64,000 bases of DNA from an uncultured Lachnospiraceae bacterium. GTDB lineage: Bacteria; Bacillota; Clostridia; Lachnospirales; Lachnospiraceae. The notes beneath the pieces were generated by a model. That model searched no databases. It saw only the letters and a list, made by a program, of their open reading frames with translations, and had not been told where the DNA came from. The position numbers and the translations under genes are program-made. The DNA is taken from contig CAJURQ010000005.1 in the NCBI GenBank assembly GCA_910588955.1, positions 124,001 through 188,000 on the forward strand. The letters are read 5' to 3'. Positions 52,555-62,146 of this stretch are shown here, one piece after another (position 1 is the first letter of the stretch; each line of letters opens with the position of its first letter).

Positions 52555-53319
52555 CGCCACATCTAAAATCATCATAATCACAAACCCCACCGCCACGCCC
52601 ACGGTGCCGATATTGCTGTGCGCCCCGGACTGCGCCTCGGGAATCAGTTCCTCCACCACCACATAGATCATCGCTCCCGCCGCAAACGCCAAAAACACGG
52701 GCAATGCCGAGACAATCTGCTCCGCCAGCAGAATCGTAATAAACGCGCCGATCGGCTCCACAATGCCGGACAGCGCCCCATAAGCGAAAGAACGCGTCTT
52801 GGAAACGCCCTCACTGCGAAGAGGCATAGAGATAATCGCACCCTCCGGAAAATTCTGGATGGCGATGCCGACCGCAAGGGCAAAGGCGCCCGCCATAGTA
52901 ATGCCGGCGTCCCCGATCAAAGCCCCCGCAAAGGTTACGCCGACGGACATGCCCTCGGGAATGTTGTGCAGCGTCACCGCAAGGACAAGCATGGTCGTTT
53001 TTTTTAACGAGCTCTCCACTCCCTCCGGCTCTGTGCTCTCCAAATGCAGATGGGGAATCAGACTGTCCAGCACAAGAAGGAACGCCATGCCGCCCAAAAA
53101 ACCGCCTGCCGCCGGAACCCAAGCGACCTGTCCCATCTCGCCCGCCATATCGATCGCAGGGATTAAAAGCGACCACACCGAGGCGGCAATCATAACCCCC
53201 GAGGCAAACCCGAGAAGAAGCCTCTCTATCTCCTTATGCATCCCCCGCATGAAAAATACCATAGCCGAACCGAGGGTCGTTCCCAAAAAGGGAATCATCA
53301 ATCCCGCAACTAACTGCAT
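52546..53319 (-). CDS. ZIP-family metal transporter
   Basis: Inner-membrane protein of 257 residues, about eight helices. The metal-site helices read VTLHNIPEGMSVGV and IAIQNFPEGAIISM; a histidine-containing loop IPHLHLEST lies before them. Related to ZupT/YtgA-type zinc and divalent-metal uptake proteins. ATG at 53319 is preceded by AAGGA with normal spacing. Its final residues LS and stop lie in the palindromic element. Confidence 0.92.
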   Translation of the reverse strand: MQLVAGLMIPFLGTTLGSAMVFFMRGMHKEIERLLLGFASGVMIAASVWSLLIPAIDMAGEMGQVAWVPAAGGFLGGMAFLLVLDSLIPHLHLESTEPEGVESSLKKTTMLVLAVTLHNIPEGMSVGVTFAGALIGDAGITMAGAFALAVGIAIQNFPEGAIISMPLRSEGVSKTRSFAYGALSGIVEPIGAFITILLAEQIVSALPVFLAFAAGAMIYVVVEELIPEAQSGAHSNIGTVGVAVGFVIMMILDVALS

Positions 53320-53336
53320 ACGCTGTCTGTCCTTCC

Positions 53337-56300
53337 TTACTTCACCTTTACTGTACACCTGACGGTAACAGGCTTCACATTATCCGCCTGCTCCCTGAAA
53401 TAAACCCGAAACTGCAGGGAATAGTTCTTACCCTTGACGGCGCGTCCCGTGTCCTTCATGGTAAGCGTCCCCTTCCCATCCTTATTATATACATAATCAA
53501 AGGCATCCGTGTTTCCCGAAAGGACCACATTCTCTATCTCCGGCGCGTCCGCGCCCTTTAATACCGCGTTCATGGCAATCTCCACGGAATTGTAGGAACC
53601 GCTGTACATGAGGGCGGTTTTCGGTAATGCGCCCACCTTAACGCTCCCCTGTTTCAGTTTAAATTTCACAGGCGCGGTCAGAATTTCCTCCGTATCCCCG
53701 TTCACATTCCGCAGAGTGAGCGCGGGCGTCACCGTGTACTGATATTTGGTAACAAGTGTTTCGTTATTTTTCGCCCGCAGTTCAATGGTCTTTCCGTCCT
53801 CGCTCCATACCGCCCGGAACAGATGCGCGTCCCGCCCTGCCAGCTTCACGGCTCTGTTCTCCGGTATCTCGAAGACGCCGTTCACCGCCTTCAAGGAGGG
53901 CGTCAGCGTCATATAGCTGCCCTCCCGGTTAAGCACGTCGATGCTGCCCTTCGCGGCGATCTTCACCGCCTTATCGGGCGCGGTGTCCACCACCTTCAAG
54001 GTCAGCGGCGTTTTCCAGATCTGCCCGTCCTTCGCCGCCTGCACAATATATTTATAGCTACCCTTCGCCACCTTCTTATTATTCAGGCGCGCTTTCACCT
54101 GATAACTGCCGTTTTCTTTCTCCACGGAAAAGATAACGCCGCTGTCCGCCACCAACGCCTTCGCCCTGGCGTCCTTCGGATCACAGTAGACGCTCACGCG
54201 AACGCCCTGATCGGTTGTCACCACGCCGCCGTCCTTCCATTTCACCGCGGTGGAAACCGCATCGTAGCTTTTGTATGCCTCGTTCGCGTTGAGCTGCAGC
54301 GTTTTGTTTTCCAGCGCGATTGCCGGCTGCCCCATATTTACTTTAACCTGCAGCGTATAGCTGATTGTCTCATTCCAGTTCTTTTCATCGCTCAGAAGGA
54401 TCTGCATCGGAAAACTGTCCGCCCGATTCAGGTTTCTTCCGCTCAAAACCAGACCGCCCTTTTCCCGATCCACTTCCACCGTATAATTCCCTTTGCTCGC
54501 ACCGCTTCTCTTCTCAGCCGTTACCGAGTCCCATGAGACGACTTCCGGATTCTTTATGCCAAGCCACCGGCTCTGGATGCCTGCCTGCGGATAAAACGTC
54601 GCCTTACTCGTCTCCCATATAATCTTAGGCGCCTTTTTCTCCACACCCACCGTAAAGGATGTGGTGTAGGATCCCTGCCAGCCCGAAAAATAGAGCGTCA
54701 GCTTTCCCTTCTTAACGCTGTTTAAAGTCGCACTGTCCTTCGCCTTGATATAATAACACGCGTTTTCTTCATCCCTTTCCACTTTGTAATCCGCCAGACC
54801 GGTGTCAACCAGCCGTGTCAATATCTCATCCGTATCGATCTGCAGCAGGCTTTCGTCGTTTTTATAGAAGAGATTCAGCTTTCGCGCCTGCTTCACTTTA
54901 TAGACCGGATTCTTCGACACCACCTTGACCGTGAGGGGCAGTTCGTAGGTCTTCCCTCCCGCCGCCGCACGGATTTTCACCTTGTAGGTCCCGGTTTTCG
55001 TGCCACTCTTCGCCTTTATAATATAGCTGTTCGTCAGTGTTCCTTTCGTCAGCGTAAACTTTGCGCTCTTTTCATCGGATCCCATAGTGGCATACGTTAT
55101 CTCATATTCTGCACCCTCCGGGCTTTTCGCCGGGTACAGGGATATTCCTTCGCCCTTGGTCTGCATGAGATTCAGCGTAACACTCTCTTCGCTTAAGCCC
55201 GGCTTCGCGTCGCCCACAACCAGACGGAGCGTCTTTGACGTTTTCGCTGCATCGTTCCCGGTCAGCGTAATCTCCGCCGTGCCCGCCGCCTTGACGATCA
55301 GGGATACCACAAAGCCGTCCCCCTCTGCCGCCGCCGACTTTACCGCCACCACTTTCGCGTTGCCGCTCTTCGCCGTCACTCTGCTTGCCCCCGGCAGCGT
55401 CAGCGTGATTTTACTGTTGACCTGATTAGCACTCTCCGTCTGAAAATCGGAGAGCAGACCCGTATATTTATCAATCGCCCGGTCTGCATCGCCATCTGTA
55501 CCGCTGACAAGGTTAAAATTCTCCACACTCTTTACCGTCAGCGTGCCGTCCGGCTCCTTCACCGTGAGCTTCACACTGGCGTTAAATGTTTTCCTGCCGA
55601 GCCTGAGACTTGCCTTCACCGTGGCGCTGCCCGCACTTTTGGTCGTAAGGCTCGCGCCGTACGCCGTTTCCTCCACGGAAACCGCATTCGGATTACTGTT
55701 GCTCCATGTGATCGCGTCATCCATTTTCTTTAGGATGTCTTTTTTCTGCTCCTTGAACCATTGATTGTTCTTATATTCGTCCTTCTTTTCAAGCTGCTCC
55801 AGCGCTTCCGCGAACGAATAGTTTACATAACATTTTGCGTTCTGTCCGATGGCGAGCGCGGCATTCTCCACTTCTTTTCCTTCCCCCGTCCGCACATCCA
55901 TGGAAATGTTTTCTACCGTCAGGAAATACACTTCCAGAAGCCGTCTGGCAGGCAGAACATTCTCCCCCGCATCCGCCGGTCGGTAAAGCGCCGCAAATTT
56001 TTTCGTCTTTCCTCCTGTAAACTGTGACAGCGCCGTGTCCGGCTCCTCCCAACTCCAGCCTTCCGGCAGCGCCACATCCCGCAAGGCGCTCTGCATATTT
56101 GTCAGGGCAACCGGTCTTGGAATAGCATCGTCCGCAGGTACAGCCTCCGCCCGCACCGTCACTGTGCAGGACGTCTCCGCCCGCTTCCCGTCGCTGTCCG
56201 TCACCGGATTTCCTTCCTCGTTTACAATCACCGCAGAAATCTTTGTTTCACCTGCGCCGACCGCAGTCACTGTAACCGTATTGCCGCTGATCGTCTCAGC

Positions 56301-58556
56301 CACAGCAGCCTGCCCTGTCTCCGTACCCGATCCTTCTTCTGTGCCCGGCACTTCTTCTGTTCCCCGCGTATCATCCGTCTTGAACGCTGCGACCGTCGGA
56401 TCGCCGGACATCCATTTCACGTAACTCTGCCCCCGGTTCACCCACTTGCTGTCCGGCGGCGTAAAGTATAACCGAAGCTGTCTGCTTTCTCCCTGCGGAT
56501 TCCCGGCAGCGTCCCTCTTTATGATCAGCGTATATGCCTTCTCCTTCAACTCTATCTGCGGCAGCTTGGAGTCCTCCACCTTCACCACACATTTCAGCAG
56601 CGCAAGCCCGTCGTCCACATCAGCCCAGACCAACGTCTCTCCCACCGAAAGGGGCGTGACATTGCCGTCCGCATCTACCGCAGCCACACTTTCATTTTCG
56701 CAGATCCATGTGATTGTGTCTGTCGCAGCGCCGCCGATCCCGTCAGGATCACCGTCCATAACAGTGAGACGCCCCGGTGCTGCATTCATCGTCAGATCAA
56801 AGGACAGACTGTATGTTTTCGTCTCCTCGTCAAAGGAAAATCCCGCCGCATCCGACTGCAGGGAATAATCCGACACCTTGACGGTACATACCCCCTGTAC
56901 GCCGTTCGTTGCCGTGGCTGAAATTTCCGTCGTGCCCACGCCCACAGCCATGACTCTGCCGGTTTCATCCACGGTGGCAACCGACTCGTCCTTGCTCTTC
57001 CAGACCAGCTTCTTATCCCTTGCATTGCCGGGCTTCACCGTGGTAAGCAGCGTTTCCTCCTGCTTTCCCTCCACGCCTTTCAGCAGATGAAGCGTATCCT
57101 TATTCAGGATGATCTCCGACACCTCAGCCGGTTTCTCCTCCAGAGAAAAGAAGTCCACGTTATAGTTGATGGTCGCCGCATTGCCGTCTTTATCTTTGAG
57201 CCCTGTGACAGTCACCTGAAACTGGGAATTTTTACTGTAACTGATACTGTTTGGACGAAAGATAATGCAGTTTCGCATTCCATAATATTCGATATTTACC
57301 CTGAAAACGCCATTTGCGTTGGAACCTGAAAAATTCCAGCTCTTATTGTTGGTAATATCCTTCAGCGTCACATGCACATCCTGAATGTTCGCCTTCCCGT
57401 AATCGCTTCCCAGACTCAGTGTCCACGGCGTCCCGGAGCCGTTCATCAGCTCGATGGGCATATTCTGCGCAGGCCATGCCACATAATCCGTAATCCCGCT
57501 GCCCTGGCTGTCGAAAGCATACATCGCCGAGTAGGAGTCGACCGCCCCGAAGCCTGTCTGTGTCATGGAGGGATTTAATACCCATCGCCTGTGACCCATT
57601 GTACTGATATTGGAGGAATCCCCATCATACATCCAGCCGTTTAGCAGACTCTTTGCAATATTACTATAATTACTGCCCGCCGCAAGATTGCCTTTAGAGC
57701 ACCCCTCATATCCTGTCTGGTAAAGCTCCTCTGGAAACCCCTCGGGCTTTGTCGGCTTATGGTCCAGTTTGCCGTTGACGCGGTTTAACAGCGCGCCTGC
57801 CTGTGCTTTCTCCGTATAGTCCTCGTTCAGTGTCACATCCGCCGGGACACCCGCCACATAACGGATGAAATTCAAGAGATTTTGGGCATTCTCCAGACTG
57901 TTATCTGTGAGATGCCCGGCACGGTAAGGCGCTTTGACAGAAGGATCCACGCTGTAACTGTTTGGCACATCCAGACTCCATGGGTAGGCTTCATAGCGAT
58001 CAATGATCTCCCCCACACCCGGCGTGTTGTGCCTGATCCCCTCCGCCTGTGGTGAGACACTGCTATAGGTGTTGATCCCGTACCCGCCTTCCGTCTCCGT
58101 CATAAGCGGCGGCTCGCCTACAGAGGACTCCCCGCTCCAGTCTGCCGGAATTTCCTCTTCCTCATCCTCTGTCGTATTTTCTGAGACCGTATTCTCCGAC
58201 ACCGCCGTCTCTTCTGTCTCCTCCGGCGCGATATCTTCTTCCGTTGGTTTTTCCGTCTCCTCCGGCGCAGAACTCTCTCCCTCCGCCGGCTTTTCTTCCT
58301 CTGTCGGTTTTTCTGTCTCCTCCGGCGCGGGGTTCTCTTCCTCTGCCGTATTCCCTGTCTCCTCCGGTGCTGCGTTCTCTTCCTCTGCCGGATTGCCTGT
58401 CTCCTCCGGCGCGGGCACGACTGTATTTTCCGACACCGTCTCCGGCGCGGCACAAACGTTTCCGAGCGTCCCCTCCGCCCACAGCAAAGCCGCCAGCAGA
58501 AGCGGCAGCGTTCTTCTCCATTTTCTTTTATTTCCTGTCTTTGTCATTGCCAACAT
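53337..58556 (-). CDS. Large secreted CAP-domain protein with Big2-type repeats
   Basis: Protein of 1,739 residues exported by a signal peptide (basic start, LPLLLAALLWAEG, cleavage near VCAA-PET). Residues about 40-130 are acidic Pro/Glu repeats of the pattern PEETxxPxEEE. A CAP/SCP-like domain follows (about 220-350; LLNFIRYVAGV, MGHRRWVLNPSMTQTGFG). Then come several bacterial Ig-like domains, the clearest reading WKSKDESVATVDETGRVMAV. No LPXTG or membrane anchor is at the C-terminus (ending VTVRCTVKVK), so anchoring is non-covalent or absent. Probably a cell-envelope or matrix protein; its ligand is unknown. Confidence 0.9.
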   Translation of the reverse strand: MLAMTKTGNKRKWRRTLPLLLAALLWAEGTLGNVCAAPETVSENTVVPAPEETGNPAEEENAAPEETGNTAEEENPAPEETEKPTEEEKPAEGESSAPEETEKPTEEDIAPEETEETAVSENTVSENTTEDEEEEIPADWSGESSVGEPPLMTETEGGYGINTYSSVSPQAEGIRHNTPGVGEIIDRYEAYPWSLDVPNSYSVDPSVKAPYRAGHLTDNSLENAQNLLNFIRYVAGVPADVTLNEDYTEKAQAGALLNRVNGKLDHKPTKPEGFPEELYQTGYEGCSKGNLAAGSNYSNIAKSLLNGWMYDGDSSNISTMGHRRWVLNPSMTQTGFGAVDSYSAMYAFDSQGSGITDYVAWPAQNMPIELMNGSGTPWTLSLGSDYGKANIQDVHVTLKDITNNKSWNFSGSNANGVFRVNIEYYGMRNCIIFRPNSISYSKNSQFQVTVTGLKDKDGNAATINYNVDFFSLEEKPAEVSEIILNKDTLHLLKGVEGKQEETLLTTVKPGNARDKKLVWKSKDESVATVDETGRVMAVGVGTTEISATATNGVQGVCTVKVSDYSLQSDAAGFSFDEETKTYSLSFDLTMNAAPGRLTVMDGDPDGIGGAATDTITWICENESVAAVDADGNVTPLSVGETLVWADVDDGLALLKCVVKVEDSKLPQIELKEKAYTLIIKRDAAGNPQGESRQLRLYFTPPDSKWVNRGQSYVKWMSGDPTVAAFKTDDTRGTEEVPGTEEGSGTETGQAAVAETISGNTVTVTAVGAGETKISAVIVNEEGNPVTDSDGKRAETSCTVTVRAEAVPADDAIPRPVALTNMQSALRDVALPEGWSWEEPDTALSQFTGGKTKKFAALYRPADAGENVLPARRLLEVYFLTVENISMDVRTGEGKEVENAALAIGQNAKCYVNYSFAEALEQLEKKDEYKNNQWFKEQKKDILKKMDDAITWSNSNPNAVSVEETAYGASLTTKSAGSATVKASLRLGRKTFNASVKLTVKEPDGTLTVKSVENFNLVSGTDGDADRAIDKYTGLLSDFQTESANQVNSKITLTLPGASRVTAKSGNAKVVAVKSAAAEGDGFVVSLIVKAAGTAEITLTGNDAAKTSKTLRLVVGDAKPGLSEESVTLNLMQTKGEGISLYPAKSPEGAEYEITYATMGSDEKSAKFTLTKGTLTNSYIIKAKSGTKTGTYKVKIRAAAGGKTYELPLTVKVVSKNPVYKVKQARKLNLFYKNDESLLQIDTDEILTRLVDTGLADYKVERDEENACYYIKAKDSATLNSVKKGKLTLYFSGWQGSYTTSFTVGVEKKAPKIIWETSKATFYPQAGIQSRWLGIKNPEVVSWDSVTAEKRSGASKGNYTVEVDREKGGLVLSGRNLNRADSFPMQILLSDEKNWNETISYTLQVKVNMGQPAIALENKTLQLNANEAYKSYDAVSTAVKWKDGGVVTTDQGVRVSVYCDPKDARAKALVADSGVIFSVEKENGSYQVKARLNNKKVAKGSYKYIVQAAKDGQIWKTPLTLKVVDTAPDKAVKIAAKGSIDVLNREGSYMTLTPSLKAVNGVFEIPENRAVKLAGRDAHLFRAVWSEDGKTIELRAKNNETLVTKYQYTVTPALTLRNVNGDTEEILTAPVKFKLKQGSVKVGALPKTALMYSGSYNSVEIAMNAVLKGADAPEIENVVLSGNTDAFDYVYNKDGKGTLTMKDTGRAVKGKNYSLQFRVYFREQADNVKPVTVRCTVKVK

Positions 58557-58902
58557 GCGTTCCTCTTCTTTTTCTCCCCACTATTAGATCATAGCTCTCC
58601 GCGATCATGCGCTTTATGTCATCGTCCGGTATCGAACCGTCCAAAATTACCGTATTCCAGTGTTCTTTATTTTGATGATACCCCGGAATGACAGACTCGT
58701 AGGTCTGCCTCCAGAAATCGCGCCACGCCGGATCTACCTTGATGTTGATCCGCATGGAACCCTGGTATTCGTAAGTCCACAAAAACGCCTTTTTATTCCT
58801 TTTGCACCGCACCAGCACCCAGTTGGTATCGTGAAACGGCATGTCCTGATACACGTCGGGAAACGTCATGCCGTACTGCAGCGCCTCTTCTCTCGTTGTC
58901 AT
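58528..58902 (-). CDS. MmcQ/YjbR-family DNA-binding-like protein
   Basis: Protein of 124 residues with the YjbR fold pattern: TTREEALQYGMTFPDVYQDM, a central WVLVRCKRNKKAFLWTYEYQ sheet, and VIPGYHQNKEHWNTVILDG with SYDLIVGRKRR at the end. The family is CyaY-like and annotated as DNA binding, with little experiment behind it. The ribosome site is weak; translation may be coupled to the small frame just upstream. It overlaps the start of the surface-protein gene by 29 bases. Confidence 0.85.
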   Translation of the reverse strand: MTTREEALQYGMTFPDVYQDMPFHDTNWVLVRCKRNKKAFLWTYEYQGSMRINIKVDPAWRDFWRQTYESVIPGYHQNKEHWNTVILDGSIPDDDIKRMIAESYDLIVGRKRRGTHVGNDKDRK

Positions 58903-58904
58903 AG

Positions 58905-59087
58905 TTACTTTAAGACTTCCTCCCGTCTGCGGTATGATTTTCGGTCTTTCACCCCAGTGTATCCAGTATACCACTTCCACAGCCGCATTTTCAACGACTT
59001 TTCCCACCATACACACCTCTGTAACGTATCACATTTTTCCAGTGCAGCGCAATCTGCTGCACAATTCCCGCAATTTTCAAATTTCAT
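58905..59087 (-). CDS. Possible small cysteine-rich protein
   Basis: A 60-codon frame starts MKFENCGNCAADCAALEKC and has five cysteines in its first 25 residues (C-x2-C-x3-C-x6-C-x5-C), then a basic tail ending REEVLK. Its stop is two bases before the ATG of the YjbR-like gene. A minus-strand promoter-like pair (59106-59134) lies upstream, but the ribosome site is poor. It could be a metal-binding microprotein or chance. Confidence 0.35.
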   Translation of the reverse strand: MKFENCGNCAADCAALEKCDTLQRCVWWEKSLKMRLWKWYTGYTGVKDRKSYRRREEVLK

Positions 59088-59088
59088 C

Positions 59089-59134
59089 TTTACCGTCGCA
59101 CTTCTTCTATAGTATAGTGTTATTATACATACAA
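59089..59134. promoter_or_regulatory. Divergent promoter region of glnA and the YjbR-like genes
   Basis: Plus strand: TTTACC (59089-59094), 18-base spacer, TATAGT (59113-59118). Minus strand: TTGTAT (59129-59134), 17-base spacer, TATAGA (59106-59111). The boxes are weak and overlap, so the two directions may interfere. Confidence 0.4.
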
Positions 59135-59193
59135 TTCGGCGCCTGCCGTCTTCGCCGGCACACCGCTGAACAACCAGACAGGGGGATATACTT

Positions 59194-60621
59194 ATGGACA
59201 AAAGTGCAGAAATCAGAAAACTGTGTCAGGAGAAAGAGATCCGCATGATCGACTTCAAAATGACCGACATCGACGGACGCTGGCGTCACATCACAATACC
59301 GGTGGAGCGGTTTGATGAGAACGTCTTCGTCTACGGAATCGGCTTCGACGGTTCCAACTACGGGTACGCGCCCGTTGAGAAGAGCGACATGGTCTTTTTG
59401 CCGGACCCCGATACCGCCTACGTGGATCCTTTTGCGGAAGTGCCCACGCTGACCATGTGCGGCAACGTCTGCGTGATCGGAAAGGGCGAGAACACACCCT
59501 TCGACCAGTACCCGAAAAATGTCAGCCTGCGCGCCATGGATTACATAAAAAAGACCGGCGTTGCGGACGAGATGGTGATCGGACCCGAGTTTGAATTTTA
59601 TCTGTTCGACTCCGCCCGCTACGAAGTTTCGCCCAGACAGTGCGCTTACAGCATTGACACGAGACAGGCGGACTGGAACTGTAAGCTGGATACGCCCGGC
59701 AACAACGGCTACGAGGTGACCCACGGCGGTTACCACATCGCCGCGCCGCAGGATGTTGGCTACGACCTTAGAAGCCGCATGTGTGTGGAAATGGAAAACT
59801 GGGGCATCAAAGTGAAATACCACCACCACGAGGTGGGCGGTCCCGGTCAGATGGAGATCGAGGTGGAATTGGCAGATATGCCCACCATGGCGGACAACAC
59901 CATGATCATCAAATATATCATCAAAAACATGGCGGCGCGGGACGGCAAAACAGCTACCTTCCTTCCCAAGCCCATCTACAAGGAGGCAGGCAACGGGCTC
60001 CATGTACATATGCTTCTTAAGAAGGACGGCAGCCCTGTCTTCTACGACGAGAACGGCTACTCGGGTCTTAGCCAGACCGCCCACTACTTTATCGGCGGAC
60101 TGCTCTCCCACATCGCGTCCCTGTGCTCCTTCACCAACCCATCCACCAATTCTTTCAAGAGACTGGTGCCCGGATATGAAGCGCCCGTGACGGTCGGCTA
60201 CGCCACCTCCAACCGCAGCGCGGTCATCCGCATTCCCGCCTACGCGAAATCCCCGGAGACAAAGCGTTTCGAGCTGCGAAATCCTGATGCCACCGCCAAT
60301 CCCTACTACGCTTACGCGGCAATCCTGATGGCGGGCTTGGACGGCATTGAGAAGAAGATTGATCCCGCGGCAAACGGCTGGGGGCCTTACGACTTTAACC
60401 TCTACACCCTTTCACCGGAGGAGCAGAAGAAGATCAAGGGGCTGCCGAAATCACTGGATGAGGCGCTGGACGCATTGGAAAAAGACCACGACTATCTGAC
60501 GAAGGACGGCGTGTTCCCGGAGAGGCTGATCAACGTGTGGATTGAGAGAAAACGCGCAGAATCAAAAGAAGCCGGACAGATTCCTACGCCGGCGGAGTTT
60601 ATGATGTATTATGATTTATAA
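59194..60621 (+). CDS. glnA: Glutamine synthetase, type I
   Basis: ATP-dependent glutamate-ammonia ligase of 475 residues. Conserved segments: beta-grasp (DIDGRWRHITIP), FDGSNYG latch-like segment, metal-site GPEFEFYLFD, ammonia-side YHHHEVGGPGQMEIE, ATP-site KPIYKEAGNGLHVHMLL and PGYEAPVTVGYATSNRSA, with RFELRNPDATANPYYAYAA near the end. The NLYTLSPEE segment resembles the region around the adenylylated Tyr of the beta subtype, but whether it is modified here is unknown. GGGGG lies eight bases before the ATG. Confidence 0.97.
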   Translation: MDKSAEIRKLCQEKEIRMIDFKMTDIDGRWRHITIPVERFDENVFVYGIGFDGSNYGYAPVEKSDMVFLPDPDTAYVDPFAEVPTLTMCGNVCVIGKGENTPFDQYPKNVSLRAMDYIKKTGVADEMVIGPEFEFYLFDSARYEVSPRQCAYSIDTRQADWNCKLDTPGNNGYEVTHGGYHIAAPQDVGYDLRSRMCVEMENWGIKVKYHHHEVGGPGQMEIEVELADMPTMADNTMIIKYIIKNMAARDGKTATFLPKPIYKEAGNGLHVHMLLKKDGSPVFYDENGYSGLSQTAHYFIGGLLSHIASLCSFTNPSTNSFKRLVPGYEAPVTVGYATSNRSAVIRIPAYAKSPETKRFELRNPDATANPYYAYAAILMAGLDGIEKKIDPAANGWGPYDFNLYTLSPEEQKKIKGLPKSLDEALDALEKDHDYLTKDGVFPERLINVWIERKRAESKEAGQIPTPAEFMMYYDL

Positions 60622-60642
60622 TTGGTGCTTATGCACTCAGCT

Positions 60643-60679
60643 AAAAACTGCGGGTATCCTAAGCGGAACCCGCAGTTTT
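60643..60679. terminator. Bidirectional terminator after glnA
   Basis: AAAAACTGCGGGT (60643-60655) pairs with ACCCGCAGTTTT (60668-60679) around a 12-base loop. It serves glnA and, on the other strand, the HTH-ImmA gene ending at 60699. Confidence 0.92.
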
Positions 60680-60698
60680 ATACACTTTATGAATTGCT

Positions 60699-61784
60699 TT
60701 ATGCCCATTCATATCTCGGGCGGGCTTTCCACGGAATGATTTCTTCCTTCATAAGCCTTCCCTGCACAATATAGTCTTTTACATTCTGCGAATCTGCAAA
60801 GCGCTCAATTCCATTTAACCGCCTATATCCCTCCGAAGCAATAAACACCCGATATGCCTTTTCATCGATCAAAAACTCTCCCGCCATGCTGTCCGCTTTG
60901 GCTTCCACCTCTCCCGATACAGAATCAAAATCAATAAATTCGTGTTTTGTATCACCATTTAGGATATGCGCGATCTCATGAAACAAAGTGAACCAGAAAA
61001 TATCCGCAAATTTCTGTCTAAGTGTCATACAGAGAATTAACGCCCCATCCTCCGTTTCCTTAATGAATCCCTGTACTGGCGCACCTGTAAAATTAGGAAC
61101 AATCCGAAAAGCAATACCACACTCAGAGAAAATATCTGACAATTTCTTCTGTATCTGATTTGCCCTCACAAACATGACACGCTTAATATCAGGAATCTTA
61201 TTCTTAAGCTTCTCAACATCAATCCGATCTGCAATTTCAATATTTTTCGTGAGCAGCTCACACATCCTTTGCCACGCAAATAACACATATGGGTCTACAT
61301 TCGCATTTTTACTTTGGGCACGATAGGCTGCAGAATATGAAATTTTAGGTGTATCCAACAGATTACTGATTCCGAATATCCTCCGTAAATCCAAGACCAT
61401 TGCCGGAGCATTCGCCTCCCTGTCAAGCCACCCAAAAGATATCCATACGTCTATAACTTCCTTCAAATTTTTAAGAATTCCAATTTCTTCTTCCGTTATA
61501 TTATTTATTTCCTCAAACTCAAGAATTTCACGGTCATAATGAGCCTGCAGGTTCATCCAAAAAGAAGCCTCAATCCCCAAAGCATATTCGAGTTTTTTTG
61601 CAAAAGCGGCTGAAATATTTTTTTGACCGTGTATAACCGTACTTATATGTTTCTCAGTCATTCCCGTTCTGACAGCCAACTCTCTTTGCGTCATTTCTCT
61701 GTCTTCTATCACTTCTGCTAATGTTTCGCCCGGATGAATAATATAGTCACGGGATAATCCAACTGAATTTTTTTCCTTTGCCAT
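60699..61784 (-). CDS. HTH (HigA-like) plus ImmA/IrrE metallopeptidase fusion
   Basis: Protein of 361 residues. Residues about 15-80 form a HigA/VapI-type helix-turn-helix (HPGETLAEVIEDREMTQREL; TGMTEKHISTVIHGQ). Residues about 225-330 are an M78 peptidase domain with the zinc motif LFHEIAHILNGD and a downstream KADSMAGEFL glutamate/aspartate helix. It overlaps the upstream RelE-like gene by 38 bases and so is translated with it. Probably the antitoxin/regulator of a toxin-antitoxin unit with an added protease, which could remove partner proteins under stress. Lower GC than neighbours. Confidence 0.88.
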   Translation of the reverse strand: MAKEKNSVGLSRDYIIHPGETLAEVIEDREMTQRELAVRTGMTEKHISTVIHGQKNISAAFAKKLEYALGIEASFWMNLQAHYDREILEFEEINNITEEEIGILKNLKEVIDVWISFGWLDREANAPAMVLDLRRIFGISNLLDTPKISYSAAYRAQSKNANVDPYVLFAWQRMCELLTKNIEIADRIDVEKLKNKIPDIKRVMFVRANQIQKKLSDIFSECGIAFRIVPNFTGAPVQGFIKETEDGALILCMTLRQKFADIFWFTLFHEIAHILNGDTKHEFIDFDSVSGEVEAKADSMAGEFLIDEKAYRVFIASEGYRRLNGIERFADSQNVKDYIVQGRLMKEEIIPWKARPRYEWA

Positions 61785-62142
61785 GATAATCAATCACCCC
61801 TTCGATAATTAGTGTATCGCAATTTTTCAAACTTTCTGCACTCAAGTCTTTTGCTATTGGTTTTACAATCAAGCGATAATTGGCAGATACTCTTAATGAA
61901 TACGTTCCTTTTCTGTCTCCTTCCAGAGACTCCATCTTTCCTATTCCAGAATGTTGAAGGGTTGAAAACGAAGAGAAAGCGACGATTTGATTGTATCGCT
62001 TCTTTAGCGACTTCGTTAATTCCGCGCCAATTTCCTTCTTCATCAAGTTTTCAGACTTGCGAACGTCATTCAAATCGTCAAATAATTCTTTGACTCTGTC
62101 ATCTTCAAATTCAACGTACAGAGCGGAAACACCTCCCTTCAC
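61747..62142 (-). CDS. RelE/HigB-like toxin candidate
   Basis: Protein of 131 residues. The C-terminal half has the RelE fold pattern: LEGDRKGTYSLRVSANYRLIVKP (in parts SLRVSANYRLIVKP), and ending DYHGKGKKFSWIIP, as in HigB proteins that cleave ribosome-bound mRNA. The 5' end is a GTG at 62142 with AAAGG eight bases upstream; a shorter start after GGGAGG would need a CTG codon. It is the first gene of a two-gene unit with the HTH-ImmA protein, toxin first as in higBA. Confidence 0.85.
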   Translation of the reverse strand: MKGGVSALYVEFEDDRVKELFDDLNDVRKSENLMKKEIGAELTKSLKKRYNQIVAFSSFSTLQHSGIGKMESLEGDRKGTYSLRVSANYRLIVKPIAKDLSAESLKNCDTLIIEGVIDYHGKGKKFSWIIP

Positions 62143-62146
62143 TTTT

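Noticed and set aside
58150..58440. Regular short DNA repeats rich in CTCCTCCGGCG
   Set aside because: They are explained by the acidic Pro/Glu repeats of the surface protein read on the minus strand; no separate repeat element or CRISPR spacing is present.
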